A stretch of 64,000 bases of DNA, taken from positions 70,341,371-70,405,370 of the forward strand of contig OY755246.1 of NCBI GenBank assembly GCA_963576725.1. The letters run 5' to 3'. Below are positions 41,848 through 51,484 of the stretch, piece after piece. This DNA comes from Azorinus chamasolen (Eukaryota > Mollusca > Bivalvia > Cardiida > Solecurtidae). Position 1 is the stretch's first letter. Each line of letters starts with the position of its first letter. Under the pieces are notes generated by a model that saw only the letters and a list, made by a program, of their open reading frames with translations, was not told the DNA's origin and searched no databases. The position numbers and the translations under genes were made by a program.

Positions 41848-43480
41848 ATATACAATACAATTTCTTTATTGCATGAAACATACATAATATTCTTATAGCA
41901 AAGACAAATCATCATTACAATACACATGGTACACAGACAAGAATGCATTTTTAAAGGCAGTGCATAATAAGCAAAACGTTTGCCTAGAAGAACTTTAAAC
42001 TGTAGATTTCAAATATTTCTGTAAATGTACAATAAAATGAATTCCGAAATATTCCACATATATTTTTCTTTTTTACTTATTGAACTCTCAATTGGTTTGC
42101 AAAATAAACGTATCTAGCTATGTCGGTGACAATTTTCTTATTTTTAAGACACATAAGGTTTTAAAATTTCTGTATAGTAGGTCATGTATAGTAAAAAGTT
42201 TTCAGATACTTTTTTCTAAGAATTTCAAATTTTGGACAAATCAACAGAAAATGATACTTTATTTCAACTTGCTTGTTAGTGCAATTTAAACACAATCTTT
42301 GATTTCGAGGTATGTTCTTGCATCTTGATCGTTCTATTTCTAAGTCATGTGATGATATTCTAAATCGAATGAGAGCAATTCTATATTTATTTTCTATTTT
42401 GAGAGACAGTTTTCTAGTTCGAGTTCATATCTTAATAACCCATATGTTTCTAACCTGTTCGAATTGTTAATCTTAACGTACCAACTTTATTTGTATGTTT
42501 GAATAGTCTGATATTTGATGGCTCCAAAATCTATTTTTTATGATATCTTGATTATAGTCATAATTACGTTCTCATGGTTCAGACTTTGTTCTCATGCTAT
42601 AGAAATTGAAGCCGGAAGATATAGCGGTACATACAGGGATAATCGTAAATGTAAGCTTTGCTGTTTAAATTTAGTTGAATTAGAATATCACTTTCTACTT
42701 TGCTGTCCTATTTATTCAGATTTACGAAAGAAATACAAAATTGCTAGATCTTGGCCTTCACTGTCTAAATTTGCCAGTCTTATGTCCAGTAAGAAAGTAG
42801 GTATTATCAGAAATGTGTCGAAATATATTCACTATGCTATGTTAAAACGTACAGAATGCATAGAACATGTTGCTTCTTAGGTTTCTATATGTACTTAACT
42901 TGCTATTTAAATATCACATTATGTTTGAATCAGTATTTACTAGTTCAATCTATGTTAATTATTTCATTACATTGATGTATGTTGTATTAGTGTAATGCAT
43001 TTGCCATCTTTATATTGTATTATTTACTTGGCCAAAAGTATTGTATATGCTGATATTGCCAATAAAATTTGAATTGAATTTTTTTTATACCAAATAAAAT
43101 ATAAATTAGTTTTCTAAAATTTCTCTAAATTTCCAAATTATTGCCATTATAGAAATTTCCTTGTTCTAGATCTGCTCTTAAATTTGAATATGCTTTATAT
43201 AAGAGTGACTATTGTTTAGTATTTTAATCCAATATTTGATTATGATTATCTTTCGTTTTACTGACATTGGGAGTCTACCCAATTCTCCATATAATGCTTC
43301 GAGGTTTGTCGATAATTAACTCCTAATAGTTTTCTGCAAACATTACAGTGGATCCTTTTGACGCTTTCTCCAAATGTCCGCAGCATAGTTTAATATTTAA
43401 TGTTGGAGCAACAATCGTATCAAATAGATTTATCTTATATTTGATTGGTAATCAGTTTGATTAAATAGAGTGAACAACTT
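41848..43480 (-). pseudogene. 5'-truncated LINE (non-LTR retrotransposon), interrupted by another LINE
   Basis: On the minus strand, 43480-43089 reads FDTIVAPTLN and, in shifted frames, LEALYGELGRLPMSVKRKII, the region after the reverse-transcriptase domain. 42541-42077 continues with NRLETYGLLRYELELENC, FRISSHDLEIERSRC and a C-x2-C-x9-H-x4-C knuckle (CLNCTNKQVEIKYHFLLIC), then VTDIARYVYFANQ to TAA at 42077. Several stops and frameshifts make it dead. The 3' end is near 41848 with AATAAAGAAATTG. The 42542-43088 insertion separates the two parts. Confidence 0.75.
42542..43088 (+). pseudogene. younger 5'-truncated LINE nested in the minus-strand LINE
   Basis: From about 42556 the + frame reads WFRLCSHAIEIEAGRYSG, then a C-x2-C-x9-H-x4-C knuckle starting CKLCCLNLVELEYHFLLC, SKYIHYAMLKRTECIEHVAS and TAG at 42878. 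It is the same C-terminal domain as the host LINE but a different sequence. The 3' UTR ends in CCAATAAAATTTGAATTGAA. T6AT flanks both sides (about 42534-42541 and 43081-43088), a likely short target duplication. The apparent ATG at 42515 lies in the host LINE, so it is not the true start. It contains no reverse-transcriptase core. Confidence 0.78.
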
Positions 43481-43485
43481 GTGCA

Positions 43486-43745
43486 ATGAGAAAGAAGCAT
43501 GTTGAGCGATTCGTTGTTGTGTTGCCGGTTTTAAATAGAAATAGGCGACCATTACTACCGACGGAAAGGCTTAAGGTTAACTTTTCGGACGTGAACGTTA
43601 AGACAATTAGTATCAACGTTTTCATTCATTCTATTCTTGACAGTTTTGTTTTGTTTCCAAGATTAAGGAACAACACTCAAAATGTGTTCGTTTTATTTAT
43701 GGTATATATGTAAACTTGGCACGTGTAATGATTTGTCTGCATTGT
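43486..43745. other. unassigned sequence
   Basis: A 75-codon + frame (43486-43713) has no recognisable domain. Confidence 0.25.
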
Positions 43746-44000
43746 GCTACATCGATCCCTTGCAGTGTGGGACACGATTCATTAATGTCCTTACAGTGCG
43801 GGACACGAGTCATTAATGTCCTTTGCAAACAGTGTAGAGTTTGCACTGTTTATCATGTTACACTTTTCTTTAGAACAATCCCCTTATATTAAGCCTGGCC
43901 TGTATGAAGTTTGGAATAGTACATTTAAATTCAGCTTTGTAGGGTTATGCATAATGCAATATTATCAAGTCTATGCATAATGCAATATTATCAAGGCGAT
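43746..44000. mobile_element. MITE family C fragment with 36-bp duplication
   Basis: TGCAGTGTGGGACACGATTC and ACAGTGCGGGACACGAGTC are two copies of the left segment. Then TTTGCAAACAGTGTAGAG, GCACTGTTTATCATG, and AAGCCTGGCC as in the 47185 copy. At 43948-43997, TATGCATAATGCAATATTAT is also duplicated. Confidence 0.65.
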
Positions 44001-44029
44001 AAAGTAATTAGAATGATATATTAATCTGC

Positions 44030-44790
44030 TTCTTCAACATACATGTATAGAGTCCGCTTGACTTTATATGAAGTCAATAGGTATATATGTATTGGATGGC
44101 ATTGTTGTTATATAAATTAGAACAGAACTATAATTATTATTATTATTATTTATTTATTTACCTCGAGTAATGAAGAGCAATACATAATATATTAACAGAC
44201 ATATGGATGAAACACATACAGGCACAAGAACATAACATTTTACATACCATTTAACTTTATAAATACTTAGCCGACTGATCTTTTATATAAAGTCAGCGTT
44301 TATATAAATTCTGTTGGACCGTTTTTATACAGACAGAGTCAGTTAGACCAGGGACATGTATGTACAATGTATATGTCTCTGGTTAGACTATATAAAAAGG
44401 TCAAAGACATATACATACATGGCTGTGTCCCTAATGCAGTCATTTCGGCAATATATGGAAACAACTTGACAGCCTTTATATAAAGTAAACATGTACATGT
44501 ATTTTGTTGAATATTTCTTCTACAAAATAGACATTTCTCTATATATCGAGTCGAATTGATCTTAGAACTATATATAGACCCGTTGCCGCAATATATGCAC
44601 TTATATAGAGTCATAAAAACTATATATATTCAACCGTTTCGGCAATATATAGAGTATATTTTATATACTCTATTTTATATAGTCTATACACTTGTCTTTA
44701 TATGAAGTGCACATGTCCATATATTGTTTCGTATTGTGATTATATAGACTCAATCCAAGTAAACATTGAGACATTTCTGCAATATACGGA
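44030..44790. repeat. AT-rich, irregularly repetitive region
   Basis: Phrases such as TTTATATGAAGTG, TATATAGAGTC, TATATAAAGTC and GCAATATATGGA recur at irregular spacing. Includes a TTA/TTTA simple repeat near 44138-44160. No gene. Confidence 0.5.
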
Positions 44791-44813
44791 GCCGTGGCGA
44801 TGTTGATTAATAG

Positions 44814-44963
44814 AATCAAGCATGGGTTTTGTTAAAGACGGGGGTTTCTATACCCGAGGTTGGTCCGTTCAAGTCGGAAACGAGCTTTAGCGAGTTTCCG
44901 ATAGGAACAGACCAACCGAGGGTATAGAACCCCCCGGCTTTAACAAATCCCATGCTTGATTAT
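44814..44963. mobile_element. fold-back element, about 55-bp arms
   Basis: AATCAAGCATGGGTTTTGTT and CTATACCCGAGGTTGGTC on the left face GACCAACCGAGGGTATAG and AACAAATCCCATGCTTGATT on the right; the short centre is GGAAACGAGCTTTAGCGAGT. Arms are imperfect but nearly full length. Confidence 0.88.
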
Positions 44964-45510
44964 TTTTCTCGCTGAAATACGCCCTAAAACCAAGAAAATT
45001 AATGAATTTGTGAAGTACTACTTTACATTGCGTAATACGACTTCCATATCTAATAGCAACAGACCGCAGCATAACTTTAGGCGTGACACCAAATTCTTGC
45101 ATAAAACGTGCTGTTGTAGTCCCGCTAGACTATGTATTAACAAGGCGATTCTCGTGCTCACGCGCTGTTGTTGACCGGGTTTAATTATACCTATTACGGG
45201 CCTAAGGTAAACAATGGACGCGAATGCTACAGCGTTTTGACCTAAGCTAGGTGAACGCCGGGTGTGAGTATTTCCAGGAGCACCGACAATGAACTGTTTT
45301 TAGTGATAGACATATTGAATGAAATTCCGTGTAAACGGTATTTGATACAATCATGAATTGACGTCGAAAAGAAAACAGTGGCCCAGAAACAGCATAAATC
45401 GCCGAAGTGTCAAAGAAGTGTATAGTTTTGCTGCCGTTGTTTTGCCTGTATTTTGAAGAATTAAATTGATGTAGGAGAGCAGAAAATTGGTTTTATGCAA
45501 GAATAGCGTT
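44964..45510. other. unassigned sequence between two fold-backs
   Basis: No gene recognised. Confidence 0.3.
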
Positions 45511-45514
45511 AATA

Positions 45515-45650
45515 CACGTTTGTTTTCGGGCAATAACATCTGCAGTGTCCCTCGGGAATGTTGTTGCCCTCGCCCTTCGGGCTCGGGCCAACAACAGTCC
45601 CTCGGGACACTGCAGATGTTATTGCCCGAAAAAACGCGTATTAACCCTCT
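45515..45650. mobile_element. fold-back element, about 50-bp arms
   Basis: CGGGCAATAACATCTGCAGT and GTCCCTCGGGAATGTTGTTG on the left mirror CAACAACAGTCCCTCGGGAC and ACTGCAGATGTTATTGCCCG on the right; the tip CGCCCTTCGGGCTCG is itself self-complementary. Flanks CACGTTTG and AACGCGTATTAA may be more degenerate ends. Both strands are open by chance over the palindrome. Confidence 0.9.
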
Positions 45651-46300
45651 AATGACGTCATTTGTTATGACAACCACAAACGTTACGTTTTGGCGTAAAT
45701 ATAAATGACTGAGTGACTACAAAACAACGTCTTCGGTTAATTAGATAGGCTTTTAAAGTGTTTATATGATAAATAGAATTTCATATTCGTGCTAATTACT
45801 TATATTAATTTCAATTCATAAGGTTGTTGCCTATAGAAATGTTGGTATAATTCTGTAAGAAGTCCTTCCCTTGTATTGATTTTACCCAATCGCGCGTATG
45901 AATACACTAGTCACGGGGTGTTCCAGATAAGGATTTCTAGTACGGCTATTTTTAGTAACTCAGCTTATCTTGCACGACTGAGAAGCGAGAAAACATGTGT
46001 ACACGGCTTTATATCGTGTGGTTGCATCAATAGATACACGGGATAACCTTGTTGCTTCCGCTCGTCTATGTGTGCGTTGTTTTTATATGTCCATTATAAA
46101 CATCTCGGGCATACACTTAAAGACATTCCCTTGGCCGGCTTGGGTCTTTACAGCTAACCTGTGAAAAAGCATGCGGCACATGGTAAGAGCTATAGCAGTC
46201 TGCCTGTCAAGAACCACTGGAGCGTTCCATGTGAGGCCCGTCTCTTACATTTGATGATTTGGAAATGATTAGATTGTCACTAATGCAGTATATGTTTTTA
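45651..46300. other. unassigned sequence
   Basis: Nothing recognised. Confidence 0.3.
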
Positions 46301-46309
46301 TTTTTTATT

Positions 46310-46830
46310 ATGCTCCCTGAAACTATAAGAAGGAGCATATAGGCCCCACTTTGTCCGTTCGGCCTGTGAATGTCTTCTAAAGTGCTCAACCTACATTCAT
46401 GACACTCCACATACAAATATATCTCATTGAGATCAAGTGCAGGGTGCAGGGGTTAAATTATAACTTTCTGAGCAGTATTTACATATTCTGATAGACCTTG
46501 TTGGGAGAAAAGGCAGCTGTGTCCAAGGATAATAACTCTGTGGGACATCTCTTTTGGAAGTATTGCCCTATGTAATCTGTCTTTTTTTTCAGTGAAAGTA
46601 CTTGACCCACACTAACGAAAAATCATATTTGCAGTGTTTCTTGAGTTAAAGTGTTTGCCCTGTGTCCCGGTCTGTCGCCGTCTGTCGTCATTTATTTTAA
46701 AGAACTTCTTGGAAACGGCAGGGCCAATTTCATCAAAACCTCAAAGGATTATTACTTGTTGGTTCATCTGTCAGCTTTTCTTCAAATATAAGCCATCCAA
46801 TCGAAAGTGTTGTTGCTATGGCAACTGATT
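46310..46830. repeat. dispersed repeats (TATGCTCCCTG head; GTCTGTCGCCGTCTGTC segment)
   Basis: TTATGCTCCCTGAAACTATA, AGGAGCATATAGGCCCC and TGTCCGTTCGGCC resemble a bivalve repeat class from memory. The second half (46590-46830), with GTCTGTCGCCGTCTGTCG and CTTGGAAACGGCAGGGCC, looks like another. No coding domain. Confidence 0.45.
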
Positions 46831-46855
46831 GAACACAAATAAAAATCTGTCAAAT

Positions 46856-46922
46856 AGCTTGGATCCAGATAAGATGTCGGGTTACTTGACGTCTCATCTG
46901 GATCCAACCTGTTTGCATATGG
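46856..46922. mobile_element. MITE family D core fragment
   Basis: CTTGGATCCAGATAAGATGT, CGGGTTACTTGACG and CTCATCTGGATCCAACCTGT: a core palindrome centred on TTACTT. Confidence 0.7.
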
Positions 46923-47184
46923 CCCTTTGTTTGTTAGTGGTAGGCTTCTTAAGGGTTGAACTTCTATTGGGTTCTGACCAACAATGGTCTTTTGAGTGTG
47001 TTCCCCTGGACTAATTGTATGTCAGGGCCTCTCTAGACAGAATGAGACGGCTTGCCATATTTTGCACACTTGTATCATGCTTTTACTGTTACTTTCACGC
47101 CTATTGAGAACAATGGGGGGGAATCATTGAATGGACCCGGGTAATGTCTTTAAATCTCAAGATAGAGCAGTGTTATATTAATTG

Positions 47185-47398
47185 TTAACTCTTACAATGC
47201 GGAAAACCAGTCACTAATGTCCTTTACGGACAGTGTACACCCATACATATGAGAGGGTTCCTTACGAGAGTCATCTCATCAGGGTCTGCACTGTTTGTCA
47301 TGCTACATTTTTCTTGAGAGAAAATCCCTTTATATTCACCGTAATCTTGGCCTGAATTTTGAATTGTGCATTTGAAAATTCAGCATTGCAAGAGTTAA
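47185..47398. mobile_element. MITE family C, complete 214-bp copy
   Basis: TTAACTCTTACAATGC at the left and GCATTGCAAGAGTTAA at the right, near-perfect inverted ends at TTAA. Core TTACGGACAGTGTACACCC and TCATCAGGGTCTGCACTG. The 45-bp array starts at its last base. Confidence 0.9.
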
Positions 47399-48056
47399 TC
47401 CCTCTCATACGAAGCACGTCTTGGCTGGCATTTTGAGGGTTAACCCCTCTCATACAAATCACGTCTTGGCTGGAATTGTAAGGGTCAATCCCTCTCATAC
47501 AAAGCACGTCTTGGCTGGCATTGTAAGGGTCAATCCCTCTCATACAAAGCACGTCTTGGCTGGAATTGTAAGGGTTAATCCCTCTCATACAAAGCACGTC
47601 TTGGCTGGCATTGTAAGGGTCAATCCCTCTCATACAAAGCACGTCTTGGCTGGCATTGTAAGGGCCAAACCCTCTCAGACAAAGCACGTCTTGGCTGGCA
47701 TTTTGAGGGTTAAACCCTCTCATACAAAGCACGTCTTGGCTGGTATTGTAAGGGTTTACCTCTCTCATACAAGGCACGTCTTGGCTGGAATTGTAAGGTT
47801 TAATCCCTCTCATACAAAGCACGTCTTGGCTGGAATTGTAAGGGTCAATCCCTCTCATACGAAGCACGTCTTGGCTGGCATTGTAAGGGTCAATCCCTCT
47901 CATACAAAGCACGTCTTGGCTGGCATTGTAAGGGTCAATCCCTCTCATACAAAGCACGTCTTGGCTGGCATTGTAAGGGTCAATCCCTCTCATACAAAGC
48001 ACGTCTTGGCTGGCATTGTATCGTTAACTCCTTTCATACAAAGCACGTCTTGGCTG
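47399..48056. repeat. 45-bp minisatellite array I, about 14 copies
   Basis: Unit CGTCTTGGCTGGCATTGTAA followed by GGGTTAATCCCTCTCATACAAAGCA. GCATTGTAAGGGTTAA within it is the right end of the adjacent family-C MITE. The 15-codon period leaves both strands open: + LAGIVRVNPSHTKHV repeats, - LCMRGIDPYNASQDV repeats (234 codons, 47298-48002). Confidence 0.95.
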
Positions 48057-48089
48057 CATTCGGAAACAGCTAAGATTCAAATGAGAAAC

Positions 48090-48437
48090 AGAGGCTGGTC
48101 AGTTTAGACTGGTGAGGATCCAAGCTGTTTGACACATTGTCAGTAGTTTAGGCAGGTGAGAATCCAAGCAGTTTGACACTTGGTCAGTAGTTTAGACTGG
48201 TCAGGGTCCAAACTGTTTGACACCTGGTCAGTAGTTTAGATTGGTGAGGAACCAATCTGTTTGACACCCGGTCAGTAGTTTAGAACACCGAGGAACCAAA
48301 CTGTTTTGACACCTGGTCAGTAGTTTTTACTGGTGAGGATCCAAGCTATTTGACAACTGGCCAGTAGTTTAGACTAGTGAGGATCCACGCTGTTTGAAAC
48401 CTGGTCAGTAGTTTATACTGATGAGGATCCAAGCTGT
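48090..48437. repeat. 44-bp minisatellite block I
   Basis: Unit GGATCCAAGCTGTTTGACAC followed by CTGGTCAGTAGTTTAGACTGGTGA. GGATCCAA-CTGTTTG is shared with the family-D MITE core. Blocks II-IV (48950-49367, 49640-50051, 50240-50545) repeat the same order of unit variants, such as GACACCCGGTCAGTAG followed by GAACA-CGAGGAACC. Confidence 0.9.
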
Positions 48438-48916
48438 GTGTACAAAGCACGTCTTGGCTGGCATTGTAAGGGTTAATCTCTCTCATACAAAGCACGTCTT
48501 GGCTGGCATTGTAAGGGTTAGTCTCTCTCATACAAAGCACGTCTTGGCTGGTATTGTAAGGGTTAGTCTCTCTCATACAAAGCACGTCTTGGCTGGCATT
48601 GTAAGGGTTAGTCTCTCTCATACAAAGCACGTCTTGGCTGGCATTGTAAGGGTCAATCCCTCTCATACAAAGCACGTATTGGCTGGCATTGTAAGGGTCA
48701 ATCCCTCTCATACAAAGCACGTCTTGGCTGGCATTGTAAGGGTCAATCCCTCTCATACAAAGCACGTCTTGGCTGGCATTGTAAGGGTCAATCCCTCTCA
48801 TACAAAGCACGTCTTGGCTGGCATTGTAAGGGTTAATCCCTTTCATACAAAGCACGTATTGGCTGGCATTGTAAGGGTCAATCCCTCTTATACAAAGCAC
48901 GTCTTGGCTGGCATTC
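48438..48916. repeat. 45-bp minisatellite array II, about 11 copies
   Basis: Same unit as array I. The first five units share a TTAGTCTCTCTC or TTAATCTCTCTC variant, later ones TCAATCCCTCTC. Again open on both strands (+ 48421-48987, - 48346-48900). Confidence 0.95.
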
Positions 48917-49367
48917 TGAAACAGCTAAGATTCAAATCAGAAACAGAGGCTGGTCAGGATCCAAGCTGTTTGACACCTAGTCAGTAGTTTAGACTAGTGA
49001 GGATCCAAGCTGTTTGACACATTGTCAGTAGTTTAGACTGGTCAGGGTCCAAACTGTTTGACACTTTGCCAGTAGTTTAGACTGGTCAGGGTCCAAACTG
49101 TTTGACACCTTGTCAGTAGTTTAGACTGACCAGGGTCCAAACTGTTTGACACCTGGTTAGTAGTTTAGACTGGTGATGAGCCAAGCTGTTTGACACCCGG
49201 TCAGTAGTTAAGAACAGCGAGGAACCAAACTGTTTGGCACCTGGTCAGTAATTTAGACTGACGAGGAACCAAGCTATTTGACACATGGTCAGTAGTTTAG
49301 ACTAGTGAGGATCCAAGCTATTTGAAACCTGGTCAGTAGTTTATACGGATGAGGATCCAAGCTGTGT

Positions 49368-49596
49368 GTACAAAGCACGTCTTGGCTGGTATTGTAAGGG
49401 TTAATCTCTCTCATACAAAGCACGTCTTGGCTGGCATTTTGAGGGTTAACCTTTCTCATACAAAGCACGTCTTGGCTGGCATTTACAAAGCACGTATTGG
49501 CTCGCATTGTAAGGGTCAATCCCTTTCATACAAAGCACGTATTGGCTGGCATTGTAAGGGACAATCCCTCTCATACAAAGCACGTCTTGGCTGGCA
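49368..49596. repeat. 45-bp minisatellite array III, about 5 copies
   Basis: Contains one short unit (GGCATTTACAAAGCACG) with a deletion, which breaks the + frame. Confidence 0.93.
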
Positions 49597-50051
49597 TTCT
49601 GAAACAGCTAAGATTCAAATGAGAAACAGAGGCTGGTTAGGATCCAAGCTGTTTGACACCTAGTCAGTAGTTTAGACTAGTGAGGATCCGAGCTGTTTGA
49701 CACATTGTCAGTAGTTTAGGCTGGTGAAAATCCAAGCTGTTTGACACTTGGCCAGTAGTTTAGACTGGTCAGGGTCCAAATTGTTTGGCACCTTGTCAGT
49801 AGTTTAGACTGGTCAGGGTCCAAACTGTTTGACACCTGGTCAGTAGTTTAGACTGGTGAGGAGCCAAGCTGTTTGATACCCGGTCAGTAGGATAGAACAG
49901 CGAGGAACCAAACTGTTTGGCACCTGGTCAGTAGTTTAGACTGATGAGGAACCAACTATTTGACACCTGGTCAATAGTTTAGACTAGTGAGGATCAAAGC
50001 TATTTGACACCTGGTCAGCAGTTTATACTGATGAGGATCTAAGCTGTTTGT

Positions 50052-50209
50052 ACAAAGCACGTCTTGGCTGGCATTGTAAGGGTTAATCTCTCTCATACGA
50101 AGCACGTCTTGGCTGGCATTGTAAGGACCAATCCTTCTCATACAAAGCACGTCTTGGCTGGCATTGTAAGGGTTTACCCCTCTCATACAAAGCACGTCTT
50201 GGCTGGCAT
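50052..50209. repeat. 45-bp minisatellite array IV, about 4 copies
   Basis: Shortest of the four arrays. Ends with the same GAAACAGCTATGATTCAAAT linker. Confidence 0.93.
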
Positions 50210-50655
50210 TCTGAAACAGCTATGATTCAAATGAGAAACAGAGGCTGGTCAGGATCCAAGCTGTTTGACACCTGGTCAGTAGTTTATACTGATGAGGATC
50301 CAATCTGTTTGACACCTGGTCAGTAGTTTATACTGAAGAGGATCCAATCTGTCTGACACCTGGTCAGTAGTTTATACTGATGAGGATCCAGGCTGTTTGA
50401 CACCTGGTCAGTAGTTTATACTGATGAGGATCCAATCTGTCTGACACCTGGTCAGTAGTTTATATTGATGAGGATTCTTGAAAGCTGTTTGACACCTGGT
50501 CAGTAGTTTAGACTGGCGAGGATTCTAACTGTTTGACACCTGTTCAAGAGTTTCTCAAAGGATTGAACGAATCGGAAGTCAGTGAAAATATCTGCAAATC
50601 TGACACTGGGCAACCATTTATTTCAGTGTGAGAATTCTCTACTTGAAACCTATTT

Positions 50656-50820
50656 TAACCTTTAGCTTCTTGAGAAAAATGTTTTTCCTTAATTTTTCAT
50701 CCACTAAAATTTCTATCTATAATCAGCTTGACTACCAAAATGCTATCAGGACATCAAACAGTTTGGATCCAAACTGTTTGCATAAGTAATCACTCATCCG
50801 TCCACAGCAGGCTAAAGGTT
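50656..50820. mobile_element. MITE family D, complete 165-bp copy
   Basis: TTAACCTTTAGCTTCTTGAG at the left, CAGCAGGCTAAAGGTTAA at the right. Core AACAGTTTGGATCCAAACTG is a perfect palindrome. Confidence 0.85.
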
Positions 50821-51484
50821 AAGAATGCCCCAGAATTACATAAATCATTTGTTTTATCCTGAAAAGAAGTAAATCGCAAGAAAACCAGTTGAATAAACAC
50901 CGAAGAAGATATAACTTTCATATGTTATTCGGCAATGTGTTTAAGCAATTATTCGGCTCGCGTTTTAGTTTTGTTAACTACATGTATTTGACGAAGGTCG
51001 ATAATTTTTTTGCAGAACAAAACTATAAGTATCGATACAAATGATTTATTTTGTATCACAGGGGCATTTTTCAATATAAATTCAAATTGACAATCTTCAT
51101 AATAATGATTGAACTTAACAAATACAAAGTTTTATAATATTTTTTGAAAATAAGCGTAGGGACTTCCTCTTTAATATAAGTATGATTATCACTAAAAATA
51201 GACCAATACGTATTTTATATCAAATACAGGAGAGTTAATAATGAGCCACTAGCTGATAGATGATGGAAGAACGAGTTGCACTGTGGTTTGATTATTGCAT
51301 TTACCATCGACATATGTATAAGATGACTTATAGCCGTCAAAACGGGTCGTTCAACGGTCATAGGCCTATTTCGTCGGTGAAAGATTGAGACAGTGTGACA
51401 GATTTATTGTGTTTTTTTACCAGTGCTTTTTTGTTTTTTTTGCTCTTTTCGGGGAAAATCAGCAATGTAAACCTCCGACGGAAA
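50821..51484. other. unassigned sequence
   Basis: AT-rich; nothing recognised. Confidence 0.3.

Larger units (their letters stand above)
47399..50545. repeat. composite higher-order satellite (45-bp and 44-bp arrays alternating four times)
   Basis: Order: 45-mers 47399-48056, 44-mers 48090-48437, 45-mers 48438-48916, 44-mers 48950-49367, 45-mers 49368-49596, 44-mers 49640-50051, 45-mers 50052-50209, 44-mers 50240-50545. Each 45-to-44 junction carries the same linker (GAAACAGCTAAGATTCAAAT, then GAGAAACAGAGGCTGGT). Each return is AAGCTGTGTGTACAAAGCAC or a close variant. The whole block was therefore duplicated as a composite and the sub-arrays then changed length. Confidence 0.92.

Noticed and set aside
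42515..42555. ATG at 42515 as start of the plus-strand LINE protein
   Set aside because: These bases belong to the older minus-strand LINE; the insertion boundary is about 42542.
45351..45708. Frames on both strands around 45.5 kb
   Set aside because: They are mirror translations of the fold-back element at 45515-45650.
48346..48900. 184-codon minus-strand frame with LCMRGIDPYNASQDV repeats
   Set aside because: Same 45-bp array effect as at 47298-48002; both strands are open.
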